From: Phaeobacter sp. J2-8
Lineage (GTDB): Bacteria; Pseudomonadota; Alphaproteobacteria; Rhodobacterales; Rhodobacteraceae
Assembly: GCF_022867865.1 (NCBI RefSeq)
Contig: NZ_JALIEC010000004.1
Coordinates: 124,001 to 188,000, forward strand
Direction of reading: 5' to 3'
Length of the DNA: 64,000 nucleotides
The notes under the pieces were generated by a model. The model saw only the letters and a program-made list of their open reading frames with translations. It ran no database searches and had not been told where the DNA came from. How positions within the stretch are numbered: the first letter of the stretch is position 1; every line of letters begins with the position of its first letter. The translations under genes were made by a program, and so were the position numbers. Below are positions 37,055 through 45,164 of the stretch, in pieces.

Positions 37055-38149
37055 TTAACCCAACAGGTCGAGAAGTTCGTTTGTCACGGCTTTCGTGCCC
37101 ATGTCGCCACCAAATTCCATGGGTCGCAGACGGTTCGCCTCAAAGCCTTTTTGCACGGCGGATTCCACCATTTCGGCGGCTTCTGCCCAGCGTTCGTTGC
37201 CCGATCGCTCTGCGAGATAATCGAGCATCAATGCCCCCGAAAGCACGGCCGCTAGCGGGTTGGCCTTGTCCTGGCCCATGATGTCGGGGGCGGAGCCGTG
37301 CGCGGGTTGAAAGAGGCCATTTTCGTCGCCGATCTCGGCACATGCAGCCATGCCCATGCCGCCCACAAGGCCACCGCCCAGGTCGGAAAGGATGTCGCCA
37401 AACATGTTTTCCATCACCATCACATCGAATTCCCAAGGCTTGCGGATCAGATCCAGCGCCTGGGCGTCTACATAGTTATAAGAGGCTTCGATCCCGTCAT
37501 ATTGCGGCGCGATCTCTTTAAAGATCTTGCGAAAGAAGGCCATGGAGTTGAACACATTTGCCTTGTCCACGCAGGTCAGCTTGCCCGGGCGGCCACGTGC
37601 CTTGCGCTTTTCGGCCAGCCGGAACCCGAAATGAAAGAGCTTTTCGCTGGTGCGCCGGGTGATGCGCAGGGTGTCGCACACCTCTTCATCGGTGTGAACA
37701 TTCGGGCGGCCATGGGTTGCCGCGGAAAAGAACAAACCTTCGGTGGATTCGCGCAGGATCACCATGTCGATCCCGGCGGCCCGAGGGTCTGCCAGCCGCT
37801 GCGGGGCATTCGGGTACGCCTTGACCGGGCGGACGCCTGCATAAAGGCCATAGCGATCCCGCAGCCGCAGGTGTGGCGCAATCTCTGTCCCGTCTTCATG
37901 GCGCACCGACGGCATGCCGATGGCACCGAGGAAAATCGCATCGAGTTCTCCGGCACGCACCTCGCCGCCGGGCGCGATGTCGTGCCCGGTTTCCTTGTAA
38001 TAACCGGCGCCGGCGAGGATCTCTTCGTAGGTGAGCGCGGGAAGCCCGGCTTTGGCTACGGCGGCATCCACAACGGCGATTGTTGCGTCCGCTACGTCCA
38101 CGCCTATCCCGTCGCCCCGAATGAGCGCAATTCCCAGTTTCTCTGACAT
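37055..38149 (-). CDS. Isocitrate/isopropylmalate-family dehydrogenase
   Basis: A 364-residue beta-decarboxylating hydroxyacid dehydrogenase. GDGIGVDV at the start, [12 protein letters not shown] (substrate-binding Arg and Glu), CVDKANVF (catalytic Lys), and [12 protein letters not shown] are all present. It need not make leucine: its place next to a TRAP importer and GntR regulator suggests a substrate such as tartrate, D-malate or another 3-substituted malate. It lies 16 bases after the GntR gene in the same direction. Confidence 0.88.
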   Translation of the reverse strand: MSEKLGIALIRGDGIGVDVADATIAVVDAAVAKAGLPALTYEEILAGAGYYKETGHDIAPGGEVRAGELDAIFLGAIGMPSVRHEDGTEIAPHLRLRDRYGLYAGVRPVKAYPNAPQRLADPRAAGIDMVILRESTEGLFFSAATHGRPNVHTDEEVCDTLRITRRTSEKLFHFGFRLAEKRKARGRPGKLTCVDKANVFNSMAFFRKIFKEIAPQYDGIEASYNYVDAQALDLIRKPWEFDVMVMENMFGDILSDLGGGLVGGMGMAACAEIGDENGLFQPAHGSAPDIMGQDKANPLAAVLSGALMLDYLAERSGNERWAEAAEMVESAVQKGFEANRLRPMEFGGDMGTKAVTNELLDLLG

Positions 38150-38165
38150 GTTTTTTCCTTCCGGC

Positions 38166-38837
38166 CTAAAGTTGGCCCAATTTGTACTTTTCGAGAATGG
38201 CCAGCAGTTCCTCGGCGGACCTCGTGCGGTGCTGCTTGAACAGGCGGCGTGTAGACTCTCCGTCGCCCGCGAGCAGATATTCCAGAATTTCGCGGTGTTC
38301 TTGGGTGGAACGGTGGGGCGGTCCGCGCATCCGCATGGTCACGACCCGCGCCCGATGGGCCTGATCGTATAGCGCGCGAACGAAGTCTTTGATGCGGCGA
38401 TTGCCTTGAAGATCCAGCAGGATTTGATGAAAACGATCGTCTGCCTCGGCCCATGTATCAAGATCTTCGGACTCCAGCGCGGCCTCCATGTCGGCGGTCG
38501 CCTCTGCCAGCGGGCTAAGCTCTTCTGCGCTGGGGCGTGTCTCCGCGTAGCGCGCAGCGGCGTCGGGTTCGAGCGAGGTCAGGATTTGATAGATCTCACG
38601 CATGTCTTCGGCGCGGATCGGCAATACCCGCACGCCACGGCGCGGAATCAATTCCACCAACCCCTCGGCTTCCAGCCGGATCAGTGCCTCGCGCACCGGG
38701 GTTCGGCTCATGCCAAGTCGCAGGGCGATTTCAGGCTCCGGAGCCTGAAAGCCAGAAGGCAGCCGATTGGTGCGAATTTCCTCTTTCAGCCGCGCATAGG
38801 CAGCCTCGACGAGTGATAATTTTATAGCCTCTGCCAT
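38166..38837 (-). CDS. GntR-family (FCD type) regulator of the TRAP cluster
   Basis: A 223-residue regulator: winged helix at about 8-75 (LRLGMSRTPVREALIRLEAEG) and an FCD domain with the metal-binding His residues (DDRFHQILL, HRSTQEHREIL). The ATG at 38837 has AAAGGAG 9 bases upstream; upstream in-frame sequence is not coding-like. It is divergent from the TRAP genes, and a perfect TACATTAATGTA palindrome lies in the gap. Confidence 0.9.
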   Translation of the reverse strand: MAEAIKLSLVEAAYARLKEEIRTNRLPSGFQAPEPEIALRLGMSRTPVREALIRLEAEGLVELIPRRGVRVLPIRAEDMREIYQILTSLEPDAAARYAETRPSAEELSPLAEATADMEAALESEDLDTWAEADDRFHQILLDLQGNRRIKDFVRALYDQAHRARVVTMRMRGPPHRSTQEHREILEYLLAGDGESTRRLFKQHRTRSAEELLAILEKYKLGQL

Positions 38838-38894
38838 CTGAAAGCGGCTCCTTTGGTTGAGAGCATAATCGCACTTCGTGTCGGCGCCGTCAAA

Positions 38895-38906
38895 TACATT
38901 AATGTA
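38895..38906. promoter_or_regulatory. Palindromic operator candidate for the GntR regulator
   Basis: TACATTAATGTA is a perfect 12-bp palindrome, flanked by further AT-rich symmetry. A -35-like TTGACG follows at 38911-38916 with TTATTG at 38935-38940 (18-base spacing), giving a plausible promoter for the TRAP operon that the operator would control. Confidence 0.55.
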
Positions 38907-38996
38907 CACATTGACGGATGCAATAGAAAATGCCTTATTGTGAGGCATGTCGGTCAACCGACGAAAAAGGCCCGACCGCGGGCAGGAGGAGGAAAG

Positions 38997-40019
38997 ATGA
39001 AACGGATAATTCTTACGGCGGCAGCATTGTCGTTGGCAGCCACAGCTGCGAGTTCGCAAACGGTTCTCAAGATTCAGTCTTCGGCGCAAAGTGGCGCTTT
39101 TGAATACAGCTACCTTGAAGATGAATGGGGTAAACGCCTGGCTGCCATGACCGGCGGCGAAGTCACGATAGAGTTCTTTCCGATCAACGCGATCGTCGAT
39201 CGCAACGAGACGCCAGAGGCGGTGATGGCCGGGGTGCTCAGCGGTGACCTCAATTCGGTGGCATATTTCACGGGCCGCAATCCGGCCTTTGCAATCATGG
39301 GCGACCTGATCGCCGGCGACGACTCACCCGAGCAGGTACAAACCTTTTGCCGCCACGGCGGTGGGCGCGATGCGCTGCAAGACTTGTGGGATACGGCGCT
39401 GCCCGATGCCCTGCATGTTGTCGGCTGCGGTGCCGTTTCCAAAGAGGCGCTGGTGTCCACGGTCGAAATTCGCGGCGTTGACGATCTGGATGGCGTGAAG
39501 ATCCGGTCGCCCTCTGGCCTTGCCGCCACTGTCTTTCAGAAAGCAGGCGCGGCACCAGTCTCGATGTCGATCAGCGATGTGTTCACCTCACTCGAGAAGG
39601 GCGTGATCGACGCCGCTGATGCCTCGGCTTACATCAACAACTCAACCAGCGGGTTCCACCAGGTTGCCAAGTATCCGCTTTATCCCGGCATCCATTCCAT
39701 GGCGATGCGCCAGTTCGTCATCAATCAAGGCGTCTGGGACGGAATGACCGAAGACCAGCAGCTTGCCGTCGAAACCTGGTTCTATGCGTCGTATGACGAC
39801 CTGCGTCGGCAACTTGATCTTCAGGACAAGCAGCAAGTGCAGGCAGACAAGGCCGCCGGTGAGATCACCGTGGTCGACTGGAGCCAGGAAGAGCGCGACA
39901 AATTCCGCGTTCTGGCCGCTGAGGCATGGGAAGAAACGGCCGCTAAGTCGCCCGAAGCCCGCAAGGCACTTGATGCCCATTATAGCTTTATGAAGCAGAT
40001 CGGTCTTCTGAACCAATAA
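38997..40019 (+). CDS. dctP: TRAP transporter solute-binding protein DctP
   Basis: A 340-residue periplasmic receptor. A signal peptide (about 1-20, ending ASS) is followed by the DctP fold: TVLKIQSSAQSG, VTIEFFPINAIV, GVKIRSPSGLAATVFQKAGAAPVSM (ligand-binding Arg), and SDVFTSLEKGVIDAAD. The ATG at 38997 is preceded by AGGAGGAGG. It feeds the small and large permeases downstream. The ligand is probably a carboxylate or sugar acid handled by the divergent dehydrogenase. Confidence 0.93.
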   Translation: MKRIILTAAALSLAATAASSQTVLKIQSSAQSGAFEYSYLEDEWGKRLAAMTGGEVTIEFFPINAIVDRNETPEAVMAGVLSGDLNSVAYFTGRNPAFAIMGDLIAGDDSPEQVQTFCRHGGGRDALQDLWDTALPDALHVVGCGAVSKEALVSTVEIRGVDDLDGVKIRSPSGLAATVFQKAGAAPVSMSISDVFTSLEKGVIDAADASAYINNSTSGFHQVAKYPLYPGIHSMAMRQFVINQGVWDGMTEDQQLAVETWFYASYDDLRRQLDLQDKQQVQADKAAGEITVVDWSQEERDKFRVLAAEAWEETAAKSPEARKALDAHYSFMKQIGLLNQ

Positions 40020-40033
40020 CGACAACAAACTGG

Positions 40034-40065
40034 AAAAGGGGCGCGCCCGGACGCTTGCCCCTTTT
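40034..40065 (+). terminator. Intercistronic stem-loop after dctP
   Basis: AAAAGGGGC and GCCCCTTTT form a perfect 9-bp stem with a 14-base loop in the 65-base gap between dctP and dctQ. The 3' arm ends in TTTT, so partial termination is possible and would favour the receptor over the permeases. Confidence 0.6.
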
Positions 40066-40084
40066 CGCCACCGGGGAGGGTAGG

Positions 40085-40597
40085 ATGCAGGCATTCGTCG
40101 AAAATATGGGGAAGATTTCGGTCTTCCTGGGCAAGGTGTGCGGGGTTTTCTACCTCGCGGCAGTTTCCTTGTCACTCTATGAGGTTTTTATGCGTTACGT
40201 GTTCGGCGCGCCAACCTCCTGGACATCGGAAATGATCATGGTTTTGGTGGCGACCGCCTGGATGCTCTGCGTCGGCGCCGTCACCCAGCAACGGCGGCAT
40301 ATCACCGTCACCACGATGGAAATTCTGGTGGGTGAGAAACTTTGGGGCCGCATGAAGAAGCTGGCAATCGTATTGTCGATGATCGGCGTTGCCGGACTTT
40401 TCATCATGCTTTGGGGGCCGATGGTGAAGGTGCTCAAGGCACCGCAAACCACCGGCAGCGCCTTTGATCCCTATACGCCCACATACGTCAAGACGATGCT
40501 CGTGGTCTCGGCTGCGCTTTATTTCCTTCAACTGCTCGCAAATCTGCTGACGCCGACGCCAAAAACACAGGCCGCGGCCGAAATGGGAGTTGAATGA
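40085..40597 (+). CDS. dctQ: TRAP transporter small permease DctQ
   Basis: A 170-residue membrane protein with four predicted segments. YEVFMRYVFGAPTSWTSEMIMVL is the family's signature region. The ATG at 40085 is chosen because GGGAGGGTAGG precedes it; the frame extends 10 codons upstream into the stem-loop. Its stop overlaps the dctM start (ATGATG), so they are translationally coupled. Confidence 0.92.
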   Translation: MQAFVENMGKISVFLGKVCGVFYLAAVSLSLYEVFMRYVFGAPTSWTSEMIMVLVATAWMLCVGAVTQQRRHITVTTMEILVGEKLWGRMKKLAIVLSMIGVAGLFIMLWGPMVKVLKAPQTTGSAFDPYTPTYVKTMLVVSAALYFLQLLANLLTPTPKTQAAAEMGVE

Positions 40598-42039
40598 TGG
40601 GCATTGAGCTGATCACAATCTGCATCGTAACCGCGCTTTTCAGCCTCATGGCAATTGGGGTGCCGCTTGGGGCCTCCACGCTTTTGATCTCGGTCTGCAC
40701 CGCTTATTTCGCTTATGGCACAAACGGTTTCATCCTTGTGACCTCTGCTGTCTCCAAGGTGATGGACAAGCAGACGCTGGTGGCGGTGCCCTTCTTTGTT
40801 TTCATGGCCAATATCATGGAACGATCCGGGGTCGCCAAGGAACTGTTCAACTCCATGGCTGTGCTCGGCGGCCAAATGCGCGGTGGCGTTGCCGTTCAGA
40901 CCTGCCTTGTGGCCGTGGTGCTTGCCGCCATGTCGGGTATTGTGGGCGGCGAGATTGTGCTGTTGGGCCTGATCGCCTTGCCGCAAATGTTTCGGCTTGG
41001 GTATGACCGCAAACTCTCTATCGGGGTGCTTTGCGCATCGGGGTCTTTGGCCACACTCATTCCGCCCAGTGTCGTGCTTATCGTTTACGGTGCCGAAGCG
41101 GGTGTTTCCGTGCGCGACTTGTTCACCGCAGGCGTTGGCCCGGGCGTTTTGCTGGCCGCTCTCTATATCGGGTATGTGCTTGTCCGGGTAAAATTGAACC
41201 CCGCCGTGGGGCCGGTTTATGACGCGCCCGAAGCCCGGCTGTCGTTTTTCCAACGGCTCTCGTATCTCAAGGGGCTGATCTTGCCGTTCTTGCTGATTTT
41301 CGGCGTTCTTGGTTCGATCTATGGCGGTATCGCAACGGTCACGGAATCCGCAGCCATTGGTGCTCTTGGCTCATTGATTGTTGCTGCCGCACGCCGCGAA
41401 TTGACCTTTCAGGGCGTGCGAGAAGCGCTCTGGGCGACAACCATCACGACCGGTTCGATCCTTTGGTTGATCATCGGCGCGGTGAGCCTTGTCGGGATCT
41501 ACAACCTGATGGGCGGCACGCGCTTTTTGAGCGGCATTCTGACCGGGCTGGACATGGCACCGATCATGGTCATCATCGTGATGATGCTGATCATCTTTTT
41601 TCTGGGCACGTTTCTGGAATGGATCGCGATTGTTTTTATCACGGTGCCGGTCTTTGCGCCTGTCGTGGTACAACTTGGGTATGATCCGGTATGGTTTGGC
41701 ATACTTTTTGCGATGAACATTCAGGTTTACATGCTCTCCCCCCATTTGGGCCCGCCTGTTTCTATCTCAAAAGCGTCGCGCCCAAGGATGTCACGCTTCA
41801 AGAGATCTTTCTCGCCGTGCTTCCCTTTATTGGGCTTCAGATCATTGGCCTTGCGCTTGTCATGGCCTTCCCACAGATCGCACTTTGGCTGCCGGGCCTC
41901 TAGAAAGGACATCGCCATGGATACAAATGACGAAGATCACAAGATTTACGATTTCGGGTGGTGGCCAGAGATTATTGGCGCGATTGCCGTCGTAACGCTG
42001 GTTTGGGCATTGATCGCATTTGCACGTGGATCAATCTGA
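40594..42039 (+). CDS. dctM: TRAP transporter large permease DctM, frameshifted near the C-terminus
   Basis: The first 382 or so residues are an ordinary DctM with a dozen membrane segments (SGIVGGEIVLLGLIALPQM, ASGSLATLIPPSVVLIVYG). At a run of six C (41738-41743) the frame slips: the expected end (PPFGPACFYLKSVAPKDVTLQ ... to the stop at 41903) is found one frame over. Adding one C restores it. As written, the protein instead reads through a hydrophilic, non-family stretch and fuses to the 40-residue membrane peptide at 41917. The break could be a real mutation or a homopolymer error in the assembly. Confidence 0.85.
   Translation: MMGIELITICIVTALFSLMAIGVPLGASTLLISVCTAYFAYGTNGFILVTSAVSKVMDKQTLVAVPFFVFMANIMERSGVAKELFNSMAVLGGQMRGGVAVQTCLVAVVLAAMSGIVGGEIVLLGLIALPQMFRLGYDRKLSIGVLCASGSLATLIPPSVVLIVYGAEAGVSVRDLFTAGVGPGVLLAALYIGYVLVRVKLNPAVGPVYDAPEARLSFFQRLSYLKGLILPFLLIFGVLGSIYGGIATVTESAAIGALGSLIVAAARRELTFQGVREALWATTITTGSILWLIIGAVSLVGIYNLMGGTRFLSGILTGLDMAPIMVIIVMMLIIFFLGTFLEWIAIVFITVPVFAPVVVQLGYDPVWFGILFAMNIQVYMLSPHLGPPVSISKASRPRMSRFKRSFSPCFPLLGFRSLALRLSWPSHRSHFGCRASRKDIAMDTNDEDHKIYDFGWWPEIIGAIAVVTLVWALIAFARGSI
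41917..42039 (+). CDS. Small single-span membrane protein downstream of dctM
   Basis: Forty residues: an acidic N-terminus (MDTNDEDHKIYDFGWW) and one membrane helix at about 20-36. It has its own ribosome site (AGAAAGGAC, 5 bases before the ATG) and starts 13 bases after the stop that DctM would use if its frameshift were repaired. So it was probably a separate gene of the TRAP operon that the frameshift now joins to DctM. No family is recognised. Confidence 0.55.
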   Translation: MDTNDEDHKIYDFGWWPEIIGAIAVVTLVWALIAFARGSI

Positions 42040-42195
42040 TTTGCGTAACCACGCCATTGATACCGCGGCCTATTCGGCTTGACTGAACGGCTCTCCAAAC
42101 CGGCAATGGATGGCTGCAATATGGCTCGGGAAAGCCCTGCACTGCTGCCTGGCCAGGATTTCCCAATGCTGCTGGCGCGACAAAGACCCGTCGTG

Positions 42196-42219
42196 GGGAT
42201 GCTGCAAAAGCAGCATCCC
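42196..42219. terminator. Stem-loop between convergent genes
   Basis: GGGATGCTGC and GCAGCATCCC form a perfect 10-bp stem with an AAAA loop, between the TRAP operon (plus) and the tautomerase gene (minus). Only GTTT follows on the plus strand, so terminator strength is uncertain. The rest of the 256-base gap shows no gene. Confidence 0.5.
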
Positions 42220-42295
42220 GTTTCGGTGGCAAGCTGCGCTCAGGACCGTTCCCAGACGGGTAAACGTTTCGGACGAAGGATAGGGTCAGCCATGA

Positions 42296-42712
42296 TCACC
42301 CTGCGGATAGGGCCTCGGCAATCTCTGCGTTGCTGAGTGCTTTGCCAGCGATATTCCATGTCCCGTCAACCGCATGAACACCGTTTGACCAAATGCGGTC
42401 CTTTGAAAGCGTGCCACCCGAAAGATCGTGCAGGATTTGCGTCGCTTCACAAAAAAACGCGGCCTGGACCGCCCGGTCTGCGAGCGCGAAAGATGGCGTT
42501 TTGGTTTCGACCCATGCACCGGCAACCGGCTTGCCGCCGGAAAAGGTGCTCTCCTTTGGCAAAACAACGAGATGGGCGGTCACATTGGGTGTCATCACCC
42601 TGTGTCCGGCCAATCCGTGATGCTTGAGGAAAGCGTCAGTGATTTGAGCAACGGCAACGGCTTCCTGCCCGGCAGGCAGGACACCTTGTGTGAGTGTAAG
42701 TGTAATTGGCAT
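42296..42712 (-). CDS. Tautomerase-superfamily protein
   Basis: A 138-residue protein starting MPITLTLTQG, so that removal of Met exposes the catalytic Pro1 of the 4-oxalocrotonate tautomerase superfamily. The two-repeat length and blocks such as GLAGHRVMTPNVTAHLVVLP fit the longer (about 130-residue) branch. The ATG at 42712 has AAGGA 8 bases upstream. It is divergent from an HxlR regulator; the gap holds two palindromes, so it is very probably the regulator's target. Confidence 0.78.
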   Translation of the reverse strand: MPITLTLTQGVLPAGQEAVAVAQITDAFLKHHGLAGHRVMTPNVTAHLVVLPKESTFSGGKPVAGAWVETKTPSFALADRAVQAAFFCEATQILHDLSGGTLSKDRIWSNGVHAVDGTWNIAGKALSNAEIAEALSAG

Positions 42713-42728
42713 ACCAAGTTTCCTTTGA

Positions 42729-42778
42729 TTGCAAAATGCAATACGTAATTCGACAGCCTTACGCATTGCACTTTGCAA
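42729..42778. promoter_or_regulatory. Double palindromic operator for the HxlR regulator
   Basis: Two 20-bp arms (42729-42748 and 42759-42778) are inverted copies of each other with 18 of 20 matches and a 10-base spacer. Each arm itself contains a near-palindrome, TTGCAAAATGCAA and TTGCACTTTGCAA, of the kind bound by HxlR dimers. The element fills most of the divergent promoter region. Confidence 0.75.
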
Positions 42779-42800
42779 GTTATCTTTCTAAGGTGGCGGC

Positions 42801-43205
42801 ATGAAACCCGAAACGCAAAAACGCACCTCTGGCTGCCCCGTCGCATTTGGGCTGGATACCTTCGGGGATCGCTGGACCCTGCTGATCATTCGCGAAATCA
42901 TGCTGGCCGGCAAAAGGACCTATAGTCAGTTCCTCCAGTCAGAAGAGGGGATCGCCACCAACATCCTTGTTGATCGCCTCAAGCAGCTTGAGAGTAATGG
43001 GATCGTTGAGAAAAACCGTGACCCGGAAAATCGCCGCAGTTTTATCTACAGCCTCACGCAAAAAGGCCGCGACCTCGCCCCGATCCTGATTGAAATTGTA
43101 ATATGGAGCGGCAAATACGACGAGAGAGCGGTCGCGAAGCGCGACGTTTTGGAAAAGATCCAGCGCGATCGCGTTGGCTTTGAAAATGAGCTGCGTGAGG
43201 GTTGA
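42801..43205 (+). CDS. HxlR-family transcriptional regulator
   Basis: A 134-residue winged-helix protein with the family's opening CPVAFGLDTFGDRWTLLIIREIMLAGKRTYSQFL, the recognition helix region ATNILVDRLKQLES, and DPENRRSFIYSLTQKG. The single Cys near the start (Cys12) is where redox- or aldehyde-sensing members react. It faces the tautomerase gene across the double palindrome and likely represses both. Confidence 0.92.
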   Translation: MKPETQKRTSGCPVAFGLDTFGDRWTLLIIREIMLAGKRTYSQFLQSEEGIATNILVDRLKQLESNGIVEKNRDPENRRSFIYSLTQKGRDLAPILIEIVIWSGKYDERAVAKRDVLEKIQRDRVGFENELREG

Positions 43206-43506
43206 ATTCAAAATCGGATGTTGGGGGCATTTGACAATCGCCTCGCGGAGACCCTGTCGAAATTGCGATCTGGACCGGAACGACCATACAAGAAAACAGG
43301 TTCTGATCCTCATCCGAGGGTCGGAAGGCACCGGCGCGCAGACCTGTGTCCCGATGTCCGACATCGGCACTTCGATCGCACAATTTCTCGACGTTCGATA
43401 TAGTGGCGCTGGCACCCCGAACCGAAGGGCCACAGCGTCAAGCGGCTCCCCTCTTCCGGCGATTCCCAGCCGTCAGGCCCAGGTGTCACTTGATCGGCAT
43501 TGATAC
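43206..43506. other. 301-base gap without a recognisable gene
   Basis: No open frame here has convincing coding character. The one structure noted is a perfect interrupted palindrome at 43351-43367, CCGATGTC-C-GACATCGG, which could be a hairpin or an operator. It lies between the convergent ends of the HxlR and RraA-type genes, so a hairpin role at the transcript end is as likely. Confidence 0.4.
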
Positions 43507-44178
43507 CTACATCACGCCAAAGGTTTCAAAGGCTTCGGTGGCGCTCATGCCGTTACGGATTGCATCTGCAACGGCGTTTTCGGTAGAGGCCTTCTCCAAT
43601 GCCAACTCAATAGCCTCCTGCTCTGCTGATTGCGGAATGACCAGAACACCTTCGTCGTCTCCGAACAGAAGATCGCCGTTTTGCACTGTCAGATGGTTCA
43701 TCTCAATGGGCACCCGATAGTCGAGGACCTTGCCGCGCACGCCTTGATCCTGGGCAAAACTGCCACGGGAAAAGACCGGGAAATCAAGATTTCGGATTTC
43801 GCCGGTATCGCGAATAAATCCGTTCAGGATGGCGCCTGCGGCATTCAGGTGCTGCGCCCGTGTCGACATCAACCCACCCCAAAGCGCGTATTCGAATGAC
43901 GAACCCGACGCGATATAGATCTCGTCAGATTTGAGATCATCCAATGCCGCGAACATGACGCCAAACGGTACATCCGACAAAGGACCATGGCCGCGGCCTT
44001 CTGGATAATCGGCCTCCAGTACGGTCATTGCACGCCCGACCAATTTGGTATTCTCGACAAGAGGTTTGATCGGTTGCGGCAAATACTGATGGCGAAACCC
44101 CATCGTATCCAAAACGTCCCCGACAACGGCCGTACACAGCGAGGTTTTGATTTTTCTGAAGGTTTCGGCGTCTTTCAT
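43507..44178 (-). CDS. RraA-family aldolase-like protein
   Basis: A 223-residue protein of the RraA / 4-hydroxy-4-methyl-2-oxoglutarate aldolase fold. GDVLDTMG near residue 20, GVMFAALDDL, GAILNGFIRDTGEI (metal and substrate contacts) and the LVIP segment near the C-terminus are visible. Enzymes of this group release pyruvate from 2-oxo-4-hydroxy acids. As last gene of the operon it is a natural candidate for the final cleavage of the keto-deoxy acid made upstream, a step missing from the first cluster. Confidence 0.82.
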   Translation of the reverse strand: MKDAETFRKIKTSLCTAVVGDVLDTMGFRHQYLPQPIKPLVENTKLVGRAMTVLEADYPEGRGHGPLSDVPFGVMFAALDDLKSDEIYIASGSSFEYALWGGLMSTRAQHLNAAGAILNGFIRDTGEIRNLDFPVFSRGSFAQDQGVRGKVLDYRVPIEMNHLTVQNGDLLFGDDEGVLVIPQSAEQEAIELALEKASTENAVADAIRNGMSATEAFETFGVM

Positions 44179-44321
44179 GTCGGGTATCCTTGTTTGATTT
44201 CAGGCCCACACGCCGCCCTGTAAACGCACGACGCGGTCTGTGATTTGTGTTGCATCCACGGATGCTGGTTGGCGGGCGACTGCGTTGCACCAGAGAATGT
44301 CATTCGTGTTCCCGGTTCTGC

Positions 44322-45164
44322 CTATCTCGCGGAAGAGAGATTGTAGAAATCGGTCCCGGTTCGCCAGAAAATGGCATGCTGCGCGTCCTCAGACAGGTGG
44401 CGGACCAGTTTTCGGGCTGTCTGGCACCACGTTGGATAGTCAGAGGCGAGGTTCACCACCGGCCAGTCACTTCCCCACATAAGCTTTGACGGACCAAAGC
44501 AGTTCAGCACGTGATCGGCAAAGGGCGCAATTTGATCAAGAGACCACGCCGGGCCAACCTCTGTGACCATGCCCGAAAATTTGCAAAAAACATTGGGACA
44601 ACGTGCAAGGGCCGACATGCCATTGATCCATTTGCCATCAGGAAGGTTCCCCGCGCCCATGTCCGGTTTGGCGATATGATCAATCACTATTTTCAGATCG
44701 GGATAGGTCTTGGCGACACAGGCCATGACCTCAAGATGCCGGGGCTGAATGAGCGCATCAAGGCACAGCCCGATCGCTTGCATATGGGCAAGGGCGGGTT
44801 GGACTTCTGGCCGCAGAATCCAGTCATCTGCAACAATGTTTTGCAGCATCGGGCGCAGCCCCTTGAGCATTGGATTGCGCCGCAGCCGATCAATCAAATC
44901 CGGGGCGTCCGGGCTATCCAACGGAACCCAACCGACAACCCCGGCAATAACAGCATGCTGGTCTGCAAGCGCCAACAGAAACTCGGTTTCCGCAACCGTG
45001 TCTGTTGCCTGAACAAGGATCGTCTTTGCCACGCCATTGGCATTCAGATGCGGGGCAAGGTCATCGGGCAAAAAGTCGCGCAAAATCTGCGCAACACTTT
45101 CATCCGGCCACGGATAATCACCACGGGCCAATTGCCAGAAGTGCTGATGCTCATCCAAAATCAT
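44322..45164 (-). CDS. Amidohydrolase, L-fuconolactonase-like (second copy)
   Basis: A 280-residue paralogue of the lactonase at 32588: ILDEHQHFWQLARGDYPW at the start (HxH), KIVIDHIAKPD in the middle, and WGSDWPVVN near the end. The ATG at 45164 overlaps the AKR stop (ATGA). It should open the lactone produced by the neighbouring AKR. A 143-base gap separates it from the RraA-type gene. Confidence 0.85.
   Translation of the reverse strand: MILDEHQHFWQLARGDYPWPDESVAQILRDFLPDDLAPHLNANGVAKTILVQATDTVAETEFLLALADQHAVIAGVVGWVPLDSPDAPDLIDRLRRNPMLKGLRPMLQNIVADDWILRPEVQPALAHMQAIGLCLDALIQPRHLEVMACVAKTYPDLKIVIDHIAKPDMGAGNLPDGKWINGMSALARCPNVFCKFSGMVTEVGPAWSLDQIAPFADHVLNCFGPSKLMWGSDWPVVNLASDYPTWCQTARKLVRHLSEDAQHAIFWRTGTDFYNLSSAR

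Noticed and set aside
37055-38149. Dehydrogenase considered as leuB of leucine biosynthesis
   Set aside because: No leuC or leuD nearby; it is bound to a GntR regulator and a TRAP importer, which suggests a catabolic role.
41738-41743. Programmed frameshifting at the C6 run in dctM
   Set aside because: A slippery run alone is not enough; I see no stimulatory hairpin or internal Shine-Dalgarno, and other TRAP permeases do not need it. Mutation or a base-calling error is simpler.
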